Positions 8,013-14,928 of a stretch of DNA of 19,046 nucleotides are shown here, piece after piece. Both the position numbers and the translations under genes were made by a program. A model generated the notes under the pieces. It did no database searches. It had not been told where the DNA came from and saw only the letters and a list, made by a program, of their open reading frames with translations. Positions within the stretch are counted from its first letter, which is position 1; each line of letters starts with the position of its first letter. The stretch is from DATFYM01 sp035315065 (lineage in GTDB: Bacteria; Acidobacteriota; Terriglobia; UBA7540): NCBI GenBank assembly GCA_035315065.1, contig DATFYM010000210.1:1-19046 (forward strand). Reading direction: 5' to 3'.

Positions 8013-8093
8013 ATGTCGACCTCCTTGTTTTTGTGTACTGGCCTCTTTCGTCCGTCAAGACGCCGGGGAGGTGGTGAGTGTTAACGAGACCGC

Positions 8094-8290
8094 GAGTGGG
8101 AAGTGACGAGTGGGAAGAAGAATTGACGATTGACGATTGCCGATTGACGATTCGAAGACACGTCGATGGTCAGCCGTCGGTTGCAGCAGCGGACTCCGAA
8201 TAAGCCGCAACTGACGACGGACAAGTGGCGACTGACAACTGACGTCTCTTCCAATCGTCAATCGTCAACCGGCAATCGTCAATTCTTCCC
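8094..8290. mobile_element. Composite inverted heptamer element between divergent genes
   Basis: From left to right: GAGTGGG, AAGTGAC, GAGTGGG (8094-8114); ATTGACG-type units (8122-8156); AACTGAC-type units in 7-base register (8209-8243); CAATCGT-type units (8252-8285). The outer arms, 8112-8156 and 8248-8290, are imperfect inverted repeats, both running GGGAAGAA, ATTGACG units, then GAAG. No protein is encoded. It lies between the divergent genes at 8012 (-) and 8403 (+), in the region expected to hold both promoters. The bases from 8291 to 8402 form the leader of the oxidoreductase gene. Confidence 0.65.
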
Positions 8291-8402
8291 CACTTTCTCC
8301 TTGACTTGGCTCTGCCGCTTTGATAGCCAACTCAGGGAAACAGTGACGGGTGAACAGTGGAGCCCCGAGCTGACGGAGTCTGTGATTGAGAGGGGAGACA
8401 AC

Positions 8403-9632
8403 ATGGAGAAGGCACCGGGAGTATCACGGCGGGAGTTCCTGAAGGAGTCGGCGCTGGCGGGCGCGGGCGTGGCGGCCTGGGGAGGATTGGCGCCGGCGCG
8501 GGTGCTGGGAGCGAATGACCGGGTGCGGGTCGGCATCCTCGGCACGGGCGAGCGCGCGCAATACGTGGGCCGTCTTTTCAAAAGTTCCGGCCTCGCGGAC
8601 CTGGTTGCTGTCTGCGATGTCTACGGCCCGCGCCGCGATGAAGGGCTGGAGCTGGCTGGCCCGGACGCCAAGGCCTATGTTGATTATCGCGAGGTGCTGG
8701 ACCGCAAGGACGTGGACGCGGTACTGATCGGTTCGCCCGACCACTGGCATCAGCAGATGCTAGTGGATGCAGTCCGCGCCGGCAAGGACGTCTACTGCGA
8801 GAAGCCCATCATGCATTCCATCGAAGAAGGTGTGGCGATGGTGCGCGCCGTCCGCGAGACCAAGTGCGTGGTGCAGACGGGCATGCAGCAGCGGAGTTGG
8901 CCGCACTGGATCCTGGGCAAGCAGATCGTCGACTCCGGTAAGCTCGGCAAGGTCGCGTTCGTCTACTCGTACTGGTATCAGAAGTACGCGGGCCGGGAAG
9001 GGAAGTTCGATGCCGTCGATACGGCGCAACTCGATTGGAAGAAGTTCCTGGGCAGCGTGCCCGACCAGCCTTTCACGGAAGAGAAGTTCTATTGGTGGCG
9101 CTTTTATTGGGACTTCGGCGGCGGCATCCTCACGGACCTGCTGACGCACTGGATCGATGTGATCCAGTGGTACCTGGGACAGCCGGCGCCCCGAACCGCC
9201 ACCACCACCGGCGATCTCTATCTGCTCCACTGGCAGTGTCCCGACACCATCACTGCGGCGTACGAGTTTCCCGGCGGCTTCAATGTCATCTTTAACGGTG
9301 CGCTCAACAATTCCATCGACGACGGCGGCATCGAGTTCCGCGGCACGGAGGCCACGCTCAAGATCGACCGCGCGCATCTTGCCGTGTATCCCGAGGGCGT
9401 CAGGTGGGCCGCGGACCGACTGGGGCCGGAGCCGGAGATCTTCGTGCGCTCGGAGCACGACGGCACCGTGGACCACGTGAGGAACTTCCTCGAGTGCGTG
9501 CGCAGCCGCCAGACACCGAACGCCCCCATCGAGGCGGGCTTCGAGGCGGCCCGCACTTCGTGGATCGGCAACCTCGCCTTTCAGCGAGGCATGAAGGTGG
9601 CTTTTGACCCGGCGACGAACAAGATCGCGTAG
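8403..9632 (+). CDS. Tat-exported Gfo/Idh/MocA-family oxidoreductase
   Basis: 409 residues; an NAD(P)-dependent sugar or inositol-type dehydrogenase fold. The ATG at 8403 follows a GAGGGGAGA ribosome site and opens MEKAPGVSRREFLKESALAG, a twin-arginine signal (RR at 9-10), so the protein is probably exported folded with its cofactor. The Rossmann domain starts at about 41 with RVGILGTGERA. CEKP (132-135) carries the conserved lysine of the family. The C-terminal half has GGGILTDLLTHWIDVIQW, with candidate catalytic Asp/His, and ends at NKIA. Length and layout are normal for the exported Gfo/Idh proteins common in acidobacteria and planctomycetes. The substrate cannot be named. The gene is convergent with another Tat-exported oxidoreductase at 11532-10357. 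The frame continues upstream of 8403 but is repeat-derived. Confidence 0.92.
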   Translation: MEKAPGVSRREFLKESALAGAGVAAWGGLAPARVLGANDRVRVGILGTGERAQYVGRLFKSSGLADLVAVCDVYGPRRDEGLELAGPDAKAYVDYREVLDRKDVDAVLIGSPDHWHQQMLVDAVRAGKDVYCEKPIMHSIEEGVAMVRAVRETKCVVQTGMQQRSWPHWILGKQIVDSGKLGKVAFVYSYWYQKYAGREGKFDAVDTAQLDWKKFLGSVPDQPFTEEKFYWWRFYWDFGGGILTDLLTHWIDVIQWYLGQPAPRTATTTGDLYLLHWQCPDTITAAYEFPGGFNVIFNGALNNSIDDGGIEFRGTEATLKIDRAHLAVYPEGVRWAADRLGPEPEIFVRSEHDGTVDHVRNFLECVRSRQTPNAPIEAGFEAARTSWIGNLAFQRGMKVAFDPATNKIA

Positions 9633-9709
9633 TTGTGCAATGGTCAATCGCCCGGCCTTGCACCACAGAGACACAGCGCAGCCTTATGGCCGCAACCAAA
9701 ACAAGACGT

Positions 9710-9828
9710 CAACACAGAGGCCGCAGAGGGGTCACAGAGACCACGGAGAAGAAATAACTCGGTTGACGTGCCCGTTGTTGCGCGCTTTTCTCCGTTTTCT
9801 CCGCGAGTCCTCTGCGATCTCCGTGTTG
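9710..9828. mobile_element. CACAGAG-type inverted repeat element
   Basis: The left arm (9710-9750) runs CAACACAGAGG, CGCAGAGG, CACAGAGA, ACGGAGAA. The complement of the right arm (9828-9787) runs CAACACGGAGA, CGCAGAGG, CGCGGAGA, ACGGAGAA. About three quarters of positions agree. The spacer holds no coding sequence. Repeats of this flavour are widespread in acidobacterial and planctomycete intergenic DNA (recalled). Confidence 0.55.
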
Positions 9829-9999
9829 GAGTTTTTTCTCGCGCCCCGCGAAGAGTCTCAAGATTGGTGAAAAATTCTTGCCAAAAAAGCAAGAAATTAC
9901 GACCTTGGTTTACAGAGGCACCGTGCGGCGTGGCCGCAAGTGAGAGTCAAAACGCAAGAGTTGGCCTTTCAAGGTTGGCGACCAGCGCTCTACGGACGC

Positions 10000-10145
10000 G
10001 ACCCCTCACCCGTCCCGCGCCGGCTGGTGAAAGCGCCGGACGCGGTCCACCCTCTCCCCTGGGAGAGGGCAGGACTCAAGGACTCACGAGCCTAGCCTTC
10101 TCCCAGGGGAGAAGGTGGCCGACGGAGGAGGCCGGATGAGGGGTC
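10000..10145. mobile_element. CCCTCTCCC-type foldback element
   Basis: The outer arms GACCCCTCACCC (10000-10011) and GGATGAGGGGTC (10134-10145) are inverted with 11 of 12 matching. The inner arms at 10047-10069 and 10096-10118 are inverted with 21 of 23 matching, and each is itself a hairpin (CCTCTCCCCTGGGAGAGG). Repeats of this kind occur between genes in many bacterial phyla. Here the element could also end transcription of the two convergent genes. Confidence 0.6.
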
Positions 10146-10356
10146 TCTTGCCAATGGCTTAGCGTGAAAGGCCAAGCACGCTCAAATCCTTGCCAAGAAA
10201 ACAAGAAATCACGACCATGGTTTAGAGAGGAAGTTGGGACAAAGGCGAAACAAACGACATTCTCGTATGAGTTACGTTCTGCTCGCTGTGTCTCCGTGCC
10301 TCTGTGTTTAATCTTCACGCTCTGGCATTTCATTGGCGATCGCCGGCAGGCAAAAC

Positions 10357-11532
10357 TCACGCCGTTATTCGCACCACGGCCAGGTTATCCTTCATCTGCT
10401 TTTCGTCCACCATATTGGAAATCGCCGCCGAAAGGTGGGGATTGCTCAAAGCCCACTTATAAGCCTTTTGGTGGAGGTTGAGGTCGCCGGGCACGAGCTG
10501 ATGGAGCAGCGCGGCGCGCTCCGGGACCGGCGTCGTGGAACGGTCGGGATTGAAGACGGCCTGCGCGGTCTTCATGGCGATGACGCCGAAATTGCGGCGA
10601 TGCGCCTCTTCGATGGCTGGCGCCACATAGTCGTGGTTCATGATGTTGTACGCGACCATGGCCGCCGAATAGACGCCCGTTTCCATCGCCGCCCTCAGGA
10701 CGTGGGCGGGGTCGTTGTGCGCGGAGACGCCGAGATAGCGCACCTTGCCCTGCTGGCGGAGCTTTTCAAAGGCCTCGCGAATTTCGGGGATCCGGACCTC
10801 GTCCGGCGACGAGGCCCAGTGCGGGCACATCATCAAGTCCACGTGGTCGGTCTGCAAGCGGCGGAGGCTGCCCTCCAGCGACTTGGCGATAGTCTCGACG
10901 TAAACGGCGGTGCGATCGATGCGCTTCGGATAGTGCCGCTCCACCGCGTTGGAGATCGCCGCCATCTCCACCTGCCGCATCTGGCCCGTGAAGTAGCTGC
11001 CGAAATAGTTGGGAACGGTCACCTGGCGTTGGGCGATATCCTCGTTGGCTTCGCGCAGGATGGCGGCTTGTTCGTCGCGATTGAGGCTGGCGAAGATCGC
11101 CTGGTAAGTGTCAAAACGAGTGGGAGCGAACCGGCTGATCTTGGTGTTGACGAAAACGCGGTCGCGCTTTGCGCCCTGAATGACGGCCGCGTAGCCCTCT
11201 TCACTCTTCCCGCCTCCGTAATCGGGCGCGGTATCGAGATAGTTGAGCCCGAGGTCGAGGGCCATCTCCACGTGGCGATTGTTGTCGGGCGCAATGGGGT
11301 CGCCGCCGCACACGATCTCGGAGATCATGAATCCGGTGCGGCCGAGCTGGCGGTAGCGCATCTCCGGATGCCGATTGCGCCACTCCTCGCCGATCGCCGC
11401 TTGTGCGCTGTCGGCAGGCGGCTCCGTGGTGGAGGGTTCCGGCGGCGGATTGCCGGCCCTCGTTGCAGCAGCGCCTGCCGCGAGTGCCGCAGTGGTCCAA
11501 ACAAAGTCACGTCGCGTCATCAGGGGAGACAT
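10357..11532 (-). CDS. Tat-exported aldo/keto reductase
   Basis: 391 residues; a NADPH-dependent TIM-barrel carbonyl reductase family member. The ATG at 11532 has AAGGAGG (11539-11545) 6 nt upstream and is followed by MSPLMTRRDFVWTTAALAAG, a twin-arginine signal; the open frame further upstream lacks both. A Pro/Thr-rich linker (about 27-45) leads into the barrel (MRYRQLGRTGFMISEIVCGG). The catalytic tetrad appears as D100 (LDTA), Y105 (PDYG), K131 (NTKIS) and H238 (MCPHWA). Between the lysine and the LQTDHVDLMM strand, about 80 residues (132-215) are longer than in a minimal family member and may form a lid. It converges on the oxidoreductase at 8403-9632, so the two could act on related periplasmic sugars, but the substrate is unknown. 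Confidence 0.92.
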   Translation of the reverse strand: MSPLMTRRDFVWTTAALAAGAAATRAGNPPPEPSTTEPPADSAQAAIGEEWRNRHPEMRYRQLGRTGFMISEIVCGGDPIAPDNNRHVEMALDLGLNYLDTAPDYGGGKSEEGYAAVIQGAKRDRVFVNTKISRFAPTRFDTYQAIFASLNRDEQAAILREANEDIAQRQVTVPNYFGSYFTGQMRQVEMAAISNAVERHYPKRIDRTAVYVETIAKSLEGSLRRLQTDHVDLMMCPHWASSPDEVRIPEIREAFEKLRQQGKVRYLGVSAHNDPAHVLRAAMETGVYSAAMVAYNIMNHDYVAPAIEEAHRRNFGVIAMKTAQAVFNPDRSTTPVPERAALLHQLVPGDLNLHQKAYKWALSNPHLSAAISNMVDEKQMKDNLAVVRITA

Positions 11533-11694
11533 GATCAACCTCCTTGGCCCAGTCGCACTTGGATCGGTCGAGGCCATTCTACCCTAACAACGTTCGGCAA
11601 GGAAGCGGCCGGCCGACTCCAACCGACTCCACCGCCCGCTTCGCCAGCGCCCTGCCGTGCGGAAAGGCTCGGCCCTTCCCGATCGGAGACGAGC

Positions 11695-11796
11695 TATCAG
11701 CCATCAGCCATCAGCTATCAGCCATCAGCCATCAGCGATCAGCAAGACAACAAGACTTCTTGCTGACGGCTGAAAGCTGAGAGCTGAGGGCTGAAC
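11695..11796. mobile_element. Inverted heptamer arrays CATCAGC / GCTGAxx
   Basis: Seven units of (T/C/G)ATCAGC run from 11695 to 11743 in strict 7-base register. Five units of GCTGAxx run from 11762 to 11796 and are their reverse complement. The apex pairs AGCAAG with CTTGCT around ACAACAAGACTT. The whole forms a long imperfect foldback between the reductase gene and tRNA-Leu. The stretch 11533-11694 shows no gene and holds the reductase leader. Confidence 0.72.
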
Positions 11797-11838
11797 CGTC
11801 ACCGAAATATGATAAATTCACAAGCGTAGAGCTTCGCT

Positions 11839-11877
11839 GTTCGGTGACCGAGGATGGTGCATCAGTGGTCACCGAAC
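11839..11877. promoter_or_regulatory. Perfect 11-bp inverted repeat just upstream of tRNA-Leu
   Basis: GTTCGGTGACC (11839-11849) and GGTCACCGAAC (11867-11877) are exact reverse complements with a 17-nt loop. A third half-copy, GTCACCGAA, lies at 11798-11806, next to TATGAT (11808-11813), a possible -10 box. The arms end 16 bp before the mature tRNA 5' end, so the hairpin would lie in the precursor leader if TATGAT is used. It could be an operator, a precursor-processing structure or another repeat arm. Confidence 0.45.
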
Positions 11878-11893
11878 CGGTTGTTGTCAAGAT

Positions 11894-11982
11894 GCGGGGG
11901 TGGCGGAACTGGTAGACGCAAGGGACTTAAAATCCCTCGGCCTGCAAAGGCTGTGCGGGTTCGATTCCCGCCCTCCGCACCA
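11894..11982 (+). tRNA. tRNA-Leu (anticodon UAA), CCA encoded
   Basis: A class II tRNA of 89 nt including CCA. The acceptor GCGGGGG (11894-11900) pairs with CCTCCGC, giving one G-U pair, before discriminator A (11979) and CCA (11980-11982). The anticodon stem AGGGA/TCCCT encloses CTTAAAA, with anticodon TAA at 11928-11930. A long variable arm (GGCC/GGCT around TGCAAA) marks it as leucine. The T-arm is GCGGG, TTCGATT, CCCGC. It reads UUA and, by wobble, UUG. It stands alone, with no neighbouring tRNA. Confidence 0.97.
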
Positions 11983-12793
11983 AATTCCCAAGGTGGTGGT
12001 TGCGGCGCGGTCGTGGTACAAGCCTGGCGAGGGGACAGTGTTCGGCGGCGCCCCGAGGCGCGGAAAGGCTCAGAAGGTGTCAAAAATTAAACGTCATTTA
12101 TTTCGAGGAGTTTCCCATTCTTTTGCGCCGCTGTCTCTCTATGCTGGAAGCTAGCTCGCAGTCGCTTCACAGCTTCTCAGCCTTTTCATGAAATGCCTCT
12201 CATGAGCAGGCCCCGCCAAGCGGTCCATTCGCGGGCGGGCGGCTGTGTATTCTTTTCTAGTTAACGGGGCGGTTCATGGAACTAAGGTGCTATATGCGCA
12301 TGGCACTTAGGTGCTATTGACGAAAACCCGGGAGGCGGTTATTGTGCCGGTCGGGTTGTAGGGATTGGGTTTTGCACGTTCGCTTGGCGCGCAGCGCCGA
12401 TTCGCAAATAAGTAGAGTCAGGGCTTCACGACGATTGTAAACGGGGAGGGGACCCCTTCCAGGCCTGAGCCGGGGCAATTCGGAAGCCGGGCTAGCCGAC
12501 CGAACGGAAAGGACTTTCTTGAAAGCGAAGCACGCAACCTCCTGGTTGTGTTCCCCCACAATGCAACCGATGGTTGCGGAAAGCCCGCTAATCTCATCGG
12601 CTATGCCTGTCTGGAGTCAATTCGCCAACACAAAGTCGGGGCTCCTGATGAGCGGCAATGATAGCGCGCGGCGCGTTCACGGTTCGTACGACCGAGCGGT
12701 TCGCGGCTTGGTCCTCGACCTTTTGCGCTTCCGTAAAAAGGAATCATGTTGAGGAGAAGGTTCGATAGTCTACAGGAGATGAGGTGAAATCTT
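11983..12793. other. Long gene-free stretch between tRNA-Leu and the S53 protease gene
   Basis: 811 bp without a supportable gene. A weak hairpin, GCGCC/GGCGC (12048-12061), follows the tRNA but has no T-tract. A 24-bp direct repeat lies at 12275-12322. GGCGC/GCGCC (12386-12398) is another small hairpin. A TTG-initiated 77-codon frame at 12519-12752 has AAAGGA nearby, but its sequence is not recognisable and codon choice does not favour it. The last 70 bp contain the protease ribosome site. A long leader or an unrecognised small RNA is possible. Confidence 0.4.
12275..12322. repeat. Tandem 24-bp direct repeat
   Basis: The two adjacent copies (12275-12298 and 12299-12322) share CATGG at the start, then CT, AGGTGCTAT, and CG at the end, agreeing at about 19 of 24 positions. 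The spacing is slightly over two helical turns, as expected for paired binding sites. It lies about 470 bp before the protease start, so a link to that gene is speculative. Confidence 0.5.
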
Positions 12794-14833
12794 ATGAGAA
12801 CCTGGACGCTCCGTTTCGCGGTTGTCTTCACGTTGCTGTTTTGTTTCGTACCAGGTCCGGTATCGGTCGCACAGAGAAACGGCCGGATCCTGATCGGTCA
12901 AACCCCCCGCTTCGTCTCGACAGCTAATGATCTTGGTTCGGAAGAGTTGTCGAAGCCGGTCACCATTCACGTCTGGCTGCAGATGCACAATGTGGAGTCG
13001 CTGCGGGAATTAGTGAGGCAGCAACACGATCCCACATCCGGGCATTATCACTCCTGGCTGACTCGGGAAGAGTTCAGTGCGAGGTACGGCCCGACGGCGG
13101 AAGAGGCCGCAACGGTACAGAAGTTCCTTTCGGCCCACAACCTTAATGTCGTTTCGGTTGGCGAACGTAACCTTTATGTGAAAGCAGAAGGAAGTGTCGC
13201 CGACGTTCAGAAGGCCTTCCAGACGCAGATTCGTCGATTCAATGTGCGTGGGGAGACCTACCGGTCGAACACGACCGATCCTGTGCTCGAACGATCCATC
13301 GCCCCACTCGTTAGCAGAGTGAGCGGGTTGACCGATTATGGTTACAAACCCCACCTCGCGCGGCCGCTGAATCCTGAAACCGGCCAACCGTTCCCTGCGG
13401 TTTCGCTTTCGGCGACGCCGCACGGAGCGTTTTTTGCAGCGAATTGCTTCCGGCCACCTCAGACGGTGAGCCTCAGCACCGACGGCGCCCTGCCCAAAGC
13501 CTTTTACAGCGGCAACAGGTACGGGTCGGACATTACCAGTCCAGAGCCTAATCTGCCGCCCTGCGGCTATCAACCTAGTGAAGTACAAACCGCCTACGGC
13601 CTGAATGGTGTTTATGCGGCCGGCCTGGACGGCACAGGGCAAACCGTCGTGATCGTGGACGCATACGGGTCGCCTACGATTGGGACCGACGCATCTGTCT
13701 TCTCTGGCTTTTACGGACTGGCGCCACTGAACCTGACCATTTATCAGCCCGGTGGGACTCCGGGCTTCAACTCCGGCTGGGCAGGCGAGACCACGCTCGA
13801 CGTGGAGTGGTCGCATTCGGTAGCTCCGGGCGCCAACATCGCATTGGTCGAAGCCCCCAGCAGCAGCTTCGGCGATCTGGATGCAGCGATCGCCTTCGCC
13901 GTAGAGAACGGCTTAGGGAATGTCATCTCCAACAGCTACGGAACTGAGGAAGCCAACCTCGGCGGGAGCCCGTTTACACCTCTGGATGACTTACTTCTCT
14001 TCGCAGGGTCGCTGGGCATCTCGGTGAACTACTCTAGCGGTGACAGCGGCGACTTTGCGGCAATCGAGAGGTTTACCGATGTGTCGTACCCGGCGAGTTC
14101 AATTTACGCGACGGCGGTCGGTGGGACCAGCCTGGCGCTGAAGGCCGATAATACCATGCTCTTCCAGACCGGCTGGGGGAATAACGAGACTAGGGTTGCT
14201 AACGTTACGGACGCAAAGGGCTACAATACTCCGGTCAATCCCCCTCTCCATTTGGGCTTCGTCTACGGTGCCGGCGGCGGCACCAGTGCGGTTTATACCA
14301 AACCGGCATTCCAGAACAGCCTGCCCGGCAGTTTCCGCAAGGTGCCCGACATTTCCTATCTTGCTGACCCCTACACGGGCGTGGAGGTCATCTGCAATAC
14401 CGGCAGTTGCAGCGGCTCGGGGAACAGCCTGAACGTGTACGTGATCGGTGGCACCAGTCTCGCTTGCCCGATGTTCTCCGCGATGTGGGCCATTGTCAAC
14501 GAAAAGGTCGGGGTCCCACTGGGCCAGGCGGCCCAGTCGCTCTATAGTTTGCCGGCCGGCGCCATCACTGATGTGGTACCGCCAAGCCCTGCCTTTAACG
14601 TGTTTGGCTTCATCGCCAGCGCGGGCGGGAGGACTACCGCTGAAACCGCATCTCAATTGGCTCAACCGCTCGGATCCGCTACTCCATTCTTTAGTGCCCT
14701 GTACAACGGCACGAGCACCCGCTGGTATGTCCTGACGTTCGGCACAGACTCTTCGCTGTTCACAGCCCCCGGCTGGGACAATGTGACAGGCTTGGGAACA
14801 CCGAACGGGCTACCTTTCGTGAATGCGTTCTAG
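12794..14833 (+). CDS. Secreted S53 (sedolisin/kumamolisin-type) protease with activation prodomain
   Basis: 679 residues; a serine-carboxyl endopeptidase, a family usually active at acidic pH. The start at 12794 follows GAGGTG (12781-12786) and gives a signal peptide (about 1-27, ending VSVAQ). Residues about 50-190 match the pro-kumamolisin prodomain (HDPTSGHYHSWLTREEFSARYGPT). The catalytic domain carries E332 and D336 (GETTLDVEW), the oxyanion aspartate D417 (SSGDSGD) and the nucleophile S555 (GGTSLACP). The calcium site is near the C-terminus (WDNVTGLGTPNG, Asp about 662). All key residues are present, so it should be active after prodomain removal. No C-terminal sorting domain is seen. 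A stem-loop and 95 bp separate it from a PEP-CTERM gene on the same strand, so a shared transcript is possible. Confidence 0.95.
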   Translation: MRTWTLRFAVVFTLLFCFVPGPVSVAQRNGRILIGQTPRFVSTANDLGSEELSKPVTIHVWLQMHNVESLRELVRQQHDPTSGHYHSWLTREEFSARYGPTAEEAATVQKFLSAHNLNVVSVGERNLYVKAEGSVADVQKAFQTQIRRFNVRGETYRSNTTDPVLERSIAPLVSRVSGLTDYGYKPHLARPLNPETGQPFPAVSLSATPHGAFFAANCFRPPQTVSLSTDGALPKAFYSGNRYGSDITSPEPNLPPCGYQPSEVQTAYGLNGVYAAGLDGTGQTVVIVDAYGSPTIGTDASVFSGFYGLAPLNLTIYQPGGTPGFNSGWAGETTLDVEWSHSVAPGANIALVEAPSSSFGDLDAAIAFAVENGLGNVISNSYGTEEANLGGSPFTPLDDLLLFAGSLGISVNYSSGDSGDFAAIERFTDVSYPASSIYATAVGGTSLALKADNTMLFQTGWGNNETRVANVTDAKGYNTPVNPPLHLGFVYGAGGGTSAVYTKPAFQNSLPGSFRKVPDISYLADPYTGVEVICNTGSCSGSGNSLNVYVIGGTSLACPMFSAMWAIVNEKVGVPLGQAAQSLYSLPAGAITDVVPPSPAFNVFGFIASAGGRTTAETASQLAQPLGSATPFFSALYNGTSTRWYVLTFGTDSSLFTAPGWDNVTGLGTPNGLPFVNAF

Positions 14834-14883
14834 CCCTGCGGGGAGAGTACGGGAGACCACAGGAACGTTGATCTGACACGGAC

Positions 14884-14913
14884 GCAGGGCGGGCGATGAA
14901 TCACCCGCCCTGC
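14884..14913 (+). terminator. GC-rich stem-loop between the protease and PEP-CTERM genes
   Basis: GCAGGGCGGG (14884-14893) and CCCGCCCTGC (14904-14913) form a perfect 10-bp stem with a 10-nt loop. No T-tract follows. The stem ends 4 nt before the ribosome site of the next gene, so it could end the protease message, be an RNA-processing site, or affect translation of the PEP-CTERM gene. Confidence 0.45.
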
Positions 14914-14928
14914 CCACAAGGAGGGATA

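Larger units (their letters stand above)
9633..10356. repeat. Nested repeat island between convergent genes
   Basis: No gene is supported here. Nested pairs can be seen. CACAGAGACACAGCG (from about 9664) is mirrored by CGCTGTGTCTCCGTGCCTCTGTG (near 10281-10303) — written as two shorter matches CGCTGTGTCTCCG and GCCTCTGTG. An imperfect inverted pair of about 40 bp lies at 9710-9750 and 9787-9828. Direct repeats of 42 bp, 37 matching, lie at 9877-9918 and 10189-10230. TTGGCCTTTCA (9961-9971) is mirrored at about 10164-10174. The centre holds inverted arms at 10000-10145. The symmetrical order suggests successive insertions or one complex foldback element. Confidence 0.6.

Noticed and set aside
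8094..8290. Possible CRISPR array
   Set aside because: Units are 7 bases long without spacers of constant size, and no cas gene is present; the same holds for the other arrays.
8301..8329. Sigma-70 promoter for the Gfo/Idh gene (TTGACT followed 17 nt later by TAGCCA)
   Set aside because: The -35 is good but the -10 matches only two of six consensus bases.
8760..9674. Minus-strand open frame of about 300 codons
   Set aside because: It is antisense to the Gfo/Idh/MocA gene and has no ribosome site or motif.
10333..11766. Plus-strand open frame of about 477 codons
   Set aside because: It lies antisense to the aldo/keto reductase, which has a Tat signal and catalytic tetrad; its C-terminal part is translated heptamer repeat.
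12519..12752. TTG-started 77-codon frame with AAAGGA nearby
   Set aside because: The sequence is not recognisable, the start is rare, and the region has no other coding signs; kept only as a note in the gap entry.
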